From contig JAMWBK010000001.1 of NCBI GenBank assembly GCA_029953675.1, positions 186,001 through 250,000 on the forward strand: a stretch of 64,000 nt of DNA, in the 5' to 3' direction. The notes beneath the pieces were generated by a model. That model had not been told where the DNA came from, ran no database searches, and worked only from the letters and a program-made list of their open reading frames with translations. The stretch's first letter is position 1. Each line of letters starts with the position of its first letter. Below are positions 44,857-55,461 of this stretch, one piece after another. The position numbers and the translations under genes were made by a program. The DNA comes from Rhodosorus marinus (lineage: Eukaryota > Rhodophyta > Stylonematophyceae > Stylonematales > Stylonemataceae).

Positions 44857-45957
44857 TCCGTCGTCCATTCGAACTTCAGTTTAACGAGCTAGAGGTAAGA
44901 CCGTAAGGGAACCCAGTCGATAGGGTGCTGGCTGATTATGATTGGCTTTCGTATTAGCGGAGGGGTATTCTGTTTGGCGGATCTCGTTGCTTATTGATTG
45001 GTCATCGTGATATCAACTTGTTCTCAGCTGTGTGTACTTCTTTTTCGTTGATTTGGGATTCGTTCGCTGAGATCGAAATAAGCACACCATGTCACATGCT
45101 TAAGAGAGATATCCGCAAGTATTACGCGACTGGAGATGTCGATGCTAACGCCACAGCCCAAGCCGTCCCCCCTCCCCCCCAAAGCAACAACAAACTCTCG
45201 CGAGCAAGGTAAGGAAGCTTCCTTAGATGATAATATTTCATCGGTGTTGAGATTGTTCCCGCTTGAGTTGAGTACCATACAGGTAGACTCGGGTTGTTTG
45301 TATTCTTTCCGCATTTGCGGTGTTTTGTGCTAAACAGGTTGACCCTTGGGGTTTCCTGCACGCCCCCCCCCCCCTCAATAAGAGTTGAATGCGGATTGAG
45401 TTGATGCCAGAAGCCCATTGCGAGCTTTCGGGATTTAGGGGGAGCTCTGTTACCACGGATGTAAGCACCATCTTAGCCCCGAGAAAACAACCTGTCGTCC
45501 GTCCCTCCGTCCGAATTCATCCCACAAGGGAAGACTGAGTCATTGCTGCGCTAGTTACCTCAACGATGCCGCTTTCGTGCAAGCAGCTTTACGGAAACCG
45601 CTACTCAGAGATTTCTCTCTGCAGGAGGAAAGCTTCCCACAGGTGCGAATTAGGCAACCGGGTTGGAGCACGTCGCGGACCCTTGAAGCGCATGTCCACT
45701 GGCTAGTGACCTGCTCCTCCCACCAAAACCATGTCGATTTCTAGTAGCTCTTTATATACACGTCTAACTGCACCCAGTCTCCGTTGAGAGGGTTCAGCCC
45801 AATACAGCGCAAAAGGAACTTCCGAACGCCGGGATGTTCTACTTCTCTCCGTCGAAATCGTCGTCAGCGTCCTGAGCTGCATGATCTCTACTGTATGGCA
45901 CATGCCAATCAGTTAACCGACTTTATATGGGTGAGGCCGACACATCCGGCGGTTTGC
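44857..45957 (+). other. Possible unidentified multi-exon gene, low confidence
   Basis: A good start context (CCACCATGG) at 44857 opens MVRLRRPFELQFNELE, followed by a GTAAGA donor at 44905. An acceptor near 45079 (CGCTGAG) would continue in frame with a 35-45 codon exon containing HMLKRDIRKYYATGD, which ends at a strong donor (AAGGTAAGG) near 45209. Further right, 45545-45730 has an open frame with AFVQAALRKPLLRDF and RIRQPGW. I cannot join these with certainty and recognise no family. A C tract lies at about 45362-45374. The last part is downstream of frataxin. Confidence 0.25.
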
Positions 45958-46602
45958 TCAGCTATCGTCGCCTTCCTCCTGCAGAGGTATGCTGATCCCA
46001 CAGAGCTCTGTCAACTCGCCATTCAGCTTCTCTCTGAGGTATGAGTCGTCGCGAGAAGAGCGCCATTGTCGTTCACGGAAGTCCCAGTAGTATCTAGCGG
46101 GACCGCTCTTTGGAGATGACAACCAAAGCTGTCGGTTAGGGGTTTGTGTGTTGACTACGTAAGATCCCAATCCTACCATTGTCGGTGAGTAGCACACCTG
46201 ATCAGTGGCTTGGACACCACGTAATATTTCATGATTCTATCAGATCGGCTGCTTACCGTTGCCAAGGGTGACCGTTAGAACGCCCATGCTCAGTTCTATG
46301 TCGAACTCACCTCCGAGCTTGTCGCTCTGTACCTCGATTGAGTCGTGCAGCGACGTCAGCGTAGAGTCAGCCGTCGAATAGAAGTCATGCTCAGACCAGT
46401 CGGCAGCTGTGGGGTGGCTCTTAATCGCCAAATATCGCACCAAAGAGCACTTTGGAGTCCTTCCCGCATACCCCGCCCCAACACCCGTCTCGAATCGAAT
46501 GCCTCCTCCGTGAACGATCTCCCGATGTGCTTGAAGGGATTTCCTCACATACGCACGCCCATGCGCTGTGATAGTGCGTCCTAAGATCAATATCCCATTC
46601 AT
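45958..46602 (-). CDS. Frataxin (CyaY family), mitochondrial
   Basis: Regulator of the cysteine desulfurase complex in mitochondrial iron-sulfur cluster assembly. Exons 46602-46257 and 46172-45958 (gene order) give 186 residues. The first about 60 residues are basic and hydroxylated, as in a mitochondrial presequence. The frataxin fold is clear: helix 1 with the acidic ridge (FYSTADSTLTSLHDSIEV), the strand FDIELSMGVLTVTLG, then across the intron GSYVVNTQTPNRQLWLSSP and KSGPARYYWDF. The conserved Asn, Gln and Trp of the NKQxPNxQIWLSSP motif are present. A C-terminal helix follows (LREKLNGELTELCG). Start to start, it lies 243 bp from the Prune-type gene on the other strand, so the two probably share a bidirectional promoter. 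Confidence 0.93.
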
Positions 46603-46845
46603 CTGTGACCTCTGGTTTGTTTGCCTTACTTTTCACTTAGCTAAGCAAAGGAACAGTGAACCGTCGCTCTCCAAACCCCGGCGAAGTGCTTTTGAATCAT
46701 CTCGTTATCCGCTCGGCAACAACCAAAGCGTGCAATGGAATTTCGACTGGACGGCAGTCCATTCACACGAGCGACTGGTATGGGATTTATTTATGGAAAC
46801 AAAGTACATAGGCTTTACATTTCGAGCAGAAGAAGTATTTCCAGA
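46603..46845. promoter_or_regulatory. Compact bidirectional promoter region, frataxin / Prune-type gene
   Basis: Only 243 bp separate the two divergent start codons, so both promoters must lie here or inside the 5' ends. No TATA box or clear operator can be pointed to. Confidence 0.4.
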
Positions 46846-48553
46846 ATGAGTGCGAACCCTGTAGTCGAGGTCAACAAGTACTTGGCTGCTGCCAAAAGGA
46901 GCAGCAGATCGAGGCTGATCCTGGGCAACGAGTCTGCAGGTAAATCTGACCACATCCTACTTCACCTCACACTCAGCTCGACGGCGAGCTTGCCAGACTT
47001 GTTTAATTGACTCTGCACTAGAAGCTCACCCGCTTGCTGACAATTTTCCACGTGGACCTACAGATATGGACTCCATTGTGAGCGCTCTGGTTTTCGCGTT
47101 TGTCCGTACGAAGTCAACGAAGGATGTCTACGTACCAGTTATCAACACCGTGAAGCAAGATCTTCCATTACGAACGGTTCGTCGCCTTTGCTCGACGAGA
47201 TTGTTCAGAATCCTCTTTACTTACTACAGATCGGGAATATGCCGTGGCCGTCATCCCGATGTTTACAGGATGTGGCTTACCTCTTTGCCAAGCTGGGACT
47301 TGACATGAACACTCTAACGTTTGTCGACGAGGTTGTATCTGACCCCAGCGTGCCCAATTTCTTAATGAGAGGGACTGAAGTATTAGAAATCCTTTCTAGG
47401 TCGATTTTCGGACGGATGGAAACGAAGAAGTCGTCCTCGTAGATCACAATCGGCTAAGCGGATCTCAGGAGGTGAGACCAAACCCAGACACAGATTGCAT
47501 TTGAATCAGACTGAAGTCAAGTTGCTTGCCCCAGGCGCTCTCGGATCGAGTTACACAGGTCATTGACCATCACGCAGACGAGAACTTGTACACGAAAGCC
47601 AATCGCAAAATAGAGAGGGTAAGACGTTGCCACAACATCCAGTCCAAATGGATTGATGTCAACTCACGAATGGATCCGGTGTAGGTTGGCTCCTGTGCTT
47701 CGCTGATTGTCGAGGCACTGTCCTCGCAAGCTGAGAGGTCAATCTTGCTTGGAAACGAGTGCCTTTGTCGCCTACTGCTAGCGACGATATTGGTCGATAC
47801 AGTTAACCACGATGCGAAGCAGCTGAGGTGATAAGTGTCTGGTTCAACAAAGGGACATACTGCACGGAGCTGACCTGGATTTTCTCGTTTGCGCAGGTCA
47901 ACAGAGACTGACAGACGTGCGTGCGAGATCATACGCAGCGGCAGCAGCGTGGTGGATTCCGATGCACTATTTCTAAGCCTGCAGAAAGCGAAGTTTGATC
48001 AGTCGCGGCTTTCCTCCTCTGATCTGCTGCGAAAGGATTACAAGCAATGGAACCTGAATGGAATCAACCTCGGTATCGCTTCCACCGGATTGTCATTGGA
48101 GTCGTGGCTGGAGAGGGACGGAGATTCAGTACATAGCGAATTGTACCGCTACAAGGGAACCCAGAGTTTAAACATACTTATGGTCATGGGGGCATTTTTT
48201 GAGAGCCTCGACGAAGAGGCGGCCTCAGAGTTTAGGAGAGAGCTTTTGGTTCTCTCAGATGATGCCCGGTTGCTAACGTAAGTCGGCGATGTCGTCCTTC
48301 TGATTTTTGATCTCGTGGCCAGTGGTTCTGACTGATGGCATGTCCTGTCTGCCAATGGAAATTCCGATCTCACAGGTATGTCGTCGATGGATTATCAGAC
48401 GATAAGGCTGGACTGGAACTAGAGCAACTAGAAATACAACAGTTTTCAGGAGATGTCAGATGCTTTTCGCAGAAGAATATCAGAGCCAGCAGAAAAGCTC
48501 TTCAGCCCATGCTCGCAAAGCTACTCTCCAACTACCCATCCTCATCCGTTTGA
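46846..48553 (+). CDS. DHH-family exopolyphosphatase / Prune-like phosphoesterase
   Basis: Exons 46846-46939, 47064-47176, 47269-47331, 47400-47471, 47535-47618, 47685-47827, 47897-48277 and 48376-48553; 375 residues. DHH superfamily motifs in order: I GNESAGDMDSIVSA (Asn and two Asp, metal ligands; an intron splits the first Asp), II VDHN, III IDHHADE (the DHH triad), IV LLLATILVDTVN. The DHHA2 part follows (DYKQWNLNGINLGIASTGLS, LNILMVMGAFF). The enzyme class hydrolyses short-chain polyphosphate, and animal Prune also acts on cyclic nucleotides. Yeast Ppx1 and human PRUNE1 are of similar length. Eight exons for 375 residues, each with a consistent frame. I started at the Met at 46846; the in-frame Met at 46735 would add 37 residues with no conserved sequence. 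Confidence 0.93.
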
Positions 48554-49336
48554 CCCCACCTGCATCAACCTATATTAACGAAAGGAGTGCCAAAAAAACA
48601 CCCCTCTAGATCTTCATGCCATATATATGGTACAATTTATTAAGGCTAGAACAATAAAATCGAGCAGCCAAAATATAGGCACGGTAGTACGTAGAAAAAA
48701 GAAACTGCAATTGGATGAGTGTAGAAAGTTAAAGGAATTGAAAGGGCGCCCCACTTTTATTGAATTTATACAATATGAGAACAAGAATTATTTAATTTCA
48801 TGGACGCACCTTCAATTTTTTTCGCTTATTCATCGAAAAAACTTACTCCTCCCTTTTATATAGGATATCAACGTTGCATGTGTATTCAGAATTAACTGCA
48901 CCGCACCACCACCCCTCCCCAGTACAATGACGCTTCGGGAATTCCTAAATGAGGTATTGGGGAGTGCGTTGAAGGGTTTTGAACAATTCTTGATGGGAGT
49001 TGTAGAAATTTAGAGGGGGGTGGAAAGTTATCGCATGGTTTTTAGTAAGTTTGCTGGGTTGGCGTTTCACCAGACAAGAGGTGTATCACTACGTTGCCAG
49101 TTGTGATGATAGTAATCATGGAGTAGTACTTGTGCTTGCCAGTTGGGCGTAGCTTTTGGGGTTTTGCAGGGTGTTCTTGTTCTTGTGGTGGGGGTGTATG
49201 GGGGATATTGAAAGAAAGATTGTAGGATAGAGTCACAGCTTTATGGAATTTGTAGTCAGAAGTTGGTTTGAGGTTTCTTAGGTCTTGAAGAGGTTGTTTC
49301 TCCTACCTTGTAAAGGGGGAGCTAGGTACAGCTAGA
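48554..49336. other. Intergenic region
   Basis: 3' region of the Prune-type gene, then the BRWD-type promoter. AT-rich at 48600-48900, with one 78-codon frame (48627-48863, +) rich in Lys and Ile that is probably compositional. Confidence 0.4.
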
Positions 49337-52300
49337 ATGTCTGGTCTTGGTGGTTCGTCGGACTCCGGGGTAGACACCCGGGAGCTGAACTTTTTGATCT
49401 TACATTCTCTGCTAAATGGTCCATGCGAGAAGAGCGCAAGAGAGCTAATGCGGGAAATGCAGGAGAAGAAGTTGCTTCCGTCGCAATATGATTGGAACGG
49501 AGACACTTCCTACCCGAGCTATTCGCAGCTTAGCAGGAAGTTCTCGCGTCTACCTCCAGACTACCTCCGCTCTTTGCTGAATGAGGTCCTCACCCAAGAC
49601 CAACTAAGGAGCAACTCGCTGCTCAATATTGGCAACGCCCCGAACAGTGAAGAGCTGCGCAGGAGAAAGCTTATAGAGCGAAGGAAGCGACCCCGAAGCT
49701 GCTTACAACTACTGCGGCAGAGAGCTGAGAGAGGAAAAAGAATGCCAATATCGATGTGGTCACCTGAAGATCTCTACAAGAACTTTCGAAAATTGAAGAC
49801 ATTGCGCGGTCATTCTGCTCCTGTGTACAGCGTTTCCTTTGATAGAGAGTCGCGGTTTATTGTCACGGGTTCCGATGATCACCTTCTCAAGGTGTGGTCC
49901 GCCGATACGGCCTACTTACGTCATTCTTTACGCGGCCATGAGAAGGACATTACGGCACTCGCCTTTCACCCTGAGAATACAATGATCGTTTCAGCGAGTA
50001 ACGATGGAACGCTCAGGGCGTGGGATCTGCGAAGCGGGGCTGAAATCGCGGTTCTGAAAGGCCACAGGAAGGCTGTATTGTGTGTAGCGTTCAGCCCGTG
50101 TCCTGACCGACCATATGTGCTGTCTGGGGCTGGTGACGGTACTTGCAGACTGTGGAATTCTGATGATTTTTCAATTGGTAAGTCCCAAACGTTAAGAATA
50201 TGTTACTCCGCGTTTCATGTGATTGATGAGAGCCTTAACTCTGTCCTCGTACAATAGGGAGCGTAACCATAGAGTTCCCACCTAAACGGTTTAAGCGGTC
50301 GCGCGGCCGGCATCATCCGCCTGATGATTTTGCTCACGCTGAGTCCCACGCGACTCCTGGGTTTGAGTCAAACACGCTGGGGTCACATGTCCAGGGCGCA
50401 AACAGTACGGTCAGCGGATCTCAATTGATTAGCATAGAGATCCTAAGCGTAAACTTCAACCCTGGCGGAACTCGGTTCGTGGTTGGTGGTACGGACTGTA
50501 CTGCGTACGTTTGCCAAGTACTTCCCAGAAGCCCGCCAAGAAAACCAGAGGTGAAACATCTCGCAACCCTCCGTGGTCACTCCGGGTTTCCCTACAAAGT
50601 TTCTTTCTCGCACCTTGGCGACAAAATCTGCACGGGGAGCAGCGACGGCACTGCGAGAGTTTGGAGTCGAGCTCGGTGTCCGGATGGGCCAAGTTCTCGA
50701 ACTCCTCGATCGAAGAAGGTTACGTCGACGTGGGCATCCATAGTGCTGAATGTCAGGGTGGCAACAACACTCAGTAACAACAGTGTCCCGGAACCACCTG
50801 CGGGAACGTCCTCAACTGTTGGTCGCATTCGTCGGCATTTCGGTAATCCGGAGGTTACTGCTGTGGTCTGGACGATTGACGACAAGAGGCTAGTAACTTC
50901 GTGCAGTGACAACCTGATTCGTGTCTGGGACGCGAACAACGGCCAGCTCATTCACAGTCTTGATTTCCACAAGAACCAAGTGTTTGTCCTTGACTCACAT
51001 CCGTTGGACAAGCGCATTCTTCTTTCAGGATCCTACGACGGAAAGTGTGTGCTTTGGGATATAGAGAAAGGAACAACTTTGCACGTTTTCGACCCGCCTG
51101 ATGATTCATCGGAGGACGTAGTCGGGAAGCGAATGGTTGTCGATGGAAGGTGGGCACCGAACGGGTTGATCTTTGCTATATCAGACGATAAGGGTTGCAT
51201 GTCGATGTACAGTATAGGTGACGGAGAGCAAACGAAGCAGGCACCAGAGCAGCAGTTTTTCATGAAGGACTATGCAGGGTTAGCGCATGATCAGCGAGGG
51301 AATACCCTCGACGAGCAGCTGCGCGTACCTCCGCACCGAATTCCTCAGGGACCTCTGTGCGATGCGTACATGATCCCACACCCGCCATCTCAACAACCTA
51401 TACGCTTCGTCAAGCCAGGGAGTTACAACTTTTCCAGCAGTCCTAGGAGTGCGTCCACGATGAGAGCTGAGCTGATCGCGAGAGCTGAGGCTTTTCGCCG
51501 CCGAGAAGTCGAGGAGGAAAAACGACTCGCGAGGGAGGCTTACTTCTACGGAAGAGAACGTACTCCTGCGGAGGCATTGTTACGCGCCCGGAGAGAGAGG
51601 GAGGAACTAGAGTCTGGTAGCTACTCCGCACCGCGTAGTACATTATCACGGCCTGAGGACGGGGACTTGTCCATGGCAGCTTTGGATACTTTTGAAAACC
51701 CGGAGGATTCGCATTCAGAACCTGAAAATGATGCAGAGTGGAGCTTAAGGGATATCAACCGTAGCAATGCAGCCGGCGCTATGACAAGCGAGAACCAACA
51801 AGTCGTAAGCGAGGGAGATACTGCGCTGCGCAGCGAGCGCAGGGAGGGCGAAGATTCTCAGACTCGATCCCTAGCTGCTCAAGACTCGGTTACGGCAAAC
51901 GAAATGGAGACCCCAAGTCCGCTTGTCCAGAGCAACCCACATGGTGCTGTTGAGTTGCGTTCTCGTCGGTTCCGACAGTACGTCCATGATGGTACTGCAC
52001 TAAGGAACGCGGAGATGGATTCTGCTAGCGCATTTCGAAGGTCGAAGTCACTTGAGGATGCCAGGACGGAGGTACAGGACTCTTTTGCTATGGAAGGAAC
52101 CAGAGTGGAGCAGATGTCTTCAATTGCGTTCCTGCGGGAGGATCAGAGATCTGTTGCTGCTACCGAAAGCATCGGACAATCGCATGAACAGGGATCGATA
52201 GCGGCCTCGGAGAGCGTTGGAAAATCGGAAGCAGCGGAGGCCAGGAGGGGACACATCGTGCAAGGCAGCGGGGTTGTTTATGACCAGCACTCACGGAGAA

Positions 52301-54225
52301 CCTTTAGCTCGCGATCTGGTTCTGAATCACCAACCAGTGCAAAACTTGAAGATGGCAGGGGAAGTGGAATACCTAGAAAACGTCAGAGGCGTACGCAAGA
52401 GGGGGCGAACTCGCCTAGCGGAACGAGGATGGTGGAACGGAATGAGCCAAAGAACGTTGGCACCATCACAAAACGCAACCGTCGGCGATCAGAGCGGGCA
52501 AACAGAAGCAATGCAGGAGTTGGTCGAGTCAGTCTCGGGTTAGAAATAGGCTCTGGGAAACTTAAGCCAACGCAGTATATTGAGAGGAAGCGGGATGTGG
52601 TTCCTGAACGTTTCTTGCTGGAAACGATACCGCTCAGCGCTTCAGAGTGGTTGCTTTGCACGGATGCAAATGAAGGAGAGTACGTCCCGCAGGTTGGCGA
52701 TCGAGTTGTGTACTTTCCACAAGGGCACCAGAGCTTGGTTGAGGCAGAGATCGAAAATGGTATTTGGAACCCGGATGCTGCGAACACGTCGATTCCGAAG
52801 TCTAGAGATGGCGAGCCTTCGGTGTTTGAGGTCATCCGAATTGAGTATAAGATCACTCAATGTATTTTCACCGTTGATCGGGAGAAAAAACAGAGTCTTT
52901 GGGACGATGTTAGGAACGTTGCAAGACTTTTCCTCAAGCGTGTTGACGGTGAGTAGCACTGAGACTTCGAGAAGCGAGACCTTGATTAGATTTAAGCGTT
53001 AATCAATATCTTTTCGATTCTATTTATTTCTTTGATTCAGCAGGAAAGGAAGACAGCGAACTGTACCTTCTGAATTACTATCCTGTTGACTCTGTACCTG
53101 AGTATGTTGTTCTCGAATCCAGAGTTTCATCCTCAAAGTCGAAGACCTGGAAAATCGGAGAGAAGTTCCGAATGTTGTTCATGGACGAAAAGCGGACTGG
53201 GGTGTTCTACACTGGCCGAATTGTCAACCTTTCACCTGATATGGAGTCTCGGCCGTGGAATAGTATTGAGGTCCAGTGGGAATCGGAGAACGACCCGGAC
53301 CGTGGTGCCAGAATGTTCGTCAGCCCATGGGAGTTGGAACCGATCGATGGTGGAGAACAGCCATCACCAGTATCTGAGAATGGCAGACGTGGTGAGTTTC
53401 GGAGGACTAGGGGACCCCTTTAAAGCTCGAACAAAGGTGTTGAACCCGCTTTTGTTGTTCTTGTTCCTTTACAGTGCGTCACCTCTCTAACAGAATTGTA
53501 TCAGCGGTTACACATCAACTCGAGGCGAACGAAGCTTTTCGCGTGCTAGCGTCCCCGCTGATTGTACCTGTGCAGGAGCTGGCGAAGAAGGTTGGGTATA
53601 CAAATCTAATTCCTTGCCCATTGGTATGGCACTTCACATATACATCTTGTTGCGACCTTCGTTTGGGCCACACGCTAACTGCCAGCACCTTCATTTTCCC
53701 CCTCCGCAGACGTTAAGTACCTGGCTTGGCCGATTGAAGAACCATTTCTACAGACAGGAAAGCGCGATTGTGGAAGATTTGAATCTGCTCCGAGCAAACA
53801 CTGTTGCGTATAGCCCATACGATGGTGAATCCGCTGCACGGATGACTGAAACCAGTAAGTGGCTGGTACAGGCTGTGAATAAGTGCCGAGCTGAAGGCCG
53901 CCAACAGAAAAGGACTCTGGATACCAAGAGCACCGAAGGCGCTGGTGGCTACAACGCCTGTACTAGCGCCAACAACGAAGGACAAATACAAGCTCTGCCT
54001 CATGGATCGCCTTCGGTGAATCACGAGACAGATAGCACGATGCCCCCTCCAACCGACGTACGAGCTACGCTGCACCACGAGAACAGCGTCATCTCTGGTG
54101 CCGCAGCCGAGAGTACAATTAGCTACGGGGGCACAAAAACAGTGGGGGGTGCAACGGAAAGCGGTGAGGAAGAAATCTGGCCGGGTGTTGTTCATCAGTC
54201 AAGAAATCGCGTCGGCAAGAAATGA
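49337..54225 (+). CDS. BRWD/PHIP-type WD40 - bromodomain protein
   Basis: Chromatin reader of the BRWD/PHIP group, in animals linked to CUL4 ligases and H3K4-methylated chromatin. Exons 49337-50177, 50258-52948, 53044-53391, 53475-53623 and 53710-54225; 1514 residues. An N-terminal helical region (1-150) precedes about eight WD40 repeats (154-610; for example LRGHSAPVYSVSFD, TGSDDHLLKVW, SASNDGTLRAWDLRSG). Then the post-WD segment typical of the family (QFFMKDYAGLAHDQRGNTLDE, PHPPSQQP), a long Ser/Glu/Arg-rich disordered stretch (660-1030) and a conserved Tudor/chromo-like region (about 1090-1285: ASEWLLCTDANEG, PQVGDRVVYFPQGHQ, TGRIVNLSP). One bromodomain ends the protein (about 1293-1400: FRVLASPLIVPVQ, LSTWLGRLKNHFYRQESA, ANTVAYSPYDG). 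Animal members have two bromodomains; here only the C-terminal-like one is visible. Confidence 0.93.
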
Positions 54226-55461
54226 GCGGGATGGACTATTTTTGTGGAATTGACTAACAGCTTTAAGCAGGAGTCGAGCTTACCACAGCTCATAAGAAGT
54301 AAGAGACGGACTACAACTACGTGTACATATATACCTAACAGAGCTATTAAAGAACGAAAACGAAACCAGAACTACTCACGTACCACTTGGCTACAGTTAA
54401 GCGTCGTCTTCAGATGAAGCTCATTTCTATGTTCGCGTTCGAGAATAAGGAGCCACATCCTGACCTTGCAAGTCGTGAAGAAGTGCCTCCCGAAGCGGTG
54501 TCAGATTAAACCTCGATCACTACACGCACTGCACGTCCTTTAGAGTGGGAGGAAATTCGGCCTATGAAGTCTTAAGGCTTCAGGGGGGATTCGAGAACCC
54601 CGGATGGTTCAGGTGGCACTGCCGCGATTTGGGCATCCGAAAATTCTTCTGGGATCAATATTAAAGGGTCAGCGATTACGCCGCTCAGGAGAACTCTCCA
54701 TCGCGCGCTCGCAACAAGCAGATATTCCCTGCAAACGCCAAGCTAGTTCCAACCCCCAGCGCAGCAACAACCAGAGAAATATATAAGAACATATCTGTAC
54801 ATCTTAAAAATATCTCAGATGGGTCATATACTATAAGAATTACACAAAATTTTCAATCGTCAGCTGTGGAACAATGGGAGCTTCGATCATGACCAGGGAC
54901 ACGCGATCGTTTGGGAGGGTGTTGTGGCCGTCAAAGGGAAACGCTTTGTTCACAAATCTGTTTGCGTTCGTACTTTTTTGATTATTTGTAGAAAACTACT
55001 GTCCATCGAAAGGAAGCCAATCTTCCTGAGCCGTGTGGGGTTTGCGTCATTGTGCAAAGGTTTGATTTGAGGCTCAAGAAGTTGTTATTGCGAAGTGTGT
55101 GCCCTCGTAGCCTTCTTTTTTTTGGTTTTTTGTTTTGGTTTGCAGTGAGGGAGAGGATGGAGGTGACGCCTGGCAAATGGGAGGATGGAGCAAAGATGAA
55201 GTAGATCTGAGGATACGCAGGTTGCTTTTTTTTTGATAAGCTTACAACGTTTTTTGAGGATGAATAAGTTTGGTGTGTCGTGCATCGGTTGTGGTTGGGT
55301 TGAAGTGACTTTTCACGGATTTTCAAGCTTATGATCTGTGTTGATTTTTTGGGAGGTTTGTCTCGATATCCCTACTGTTCTTGGGACATTTAAGTCTCAA
55401 GTTGTAAGTGGAGACTGGTTTCAGGCTATCTAGCAGAAAAGAACGTGGCCTGTCTTATCTC
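54226..55461. other. Intergenic region
   Basis: Between the BRWD-type gene and COG3, which run in the same direction. T-rich patches at 55100-55260. Short frames only; nothing supported. Confidence 0.4.
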
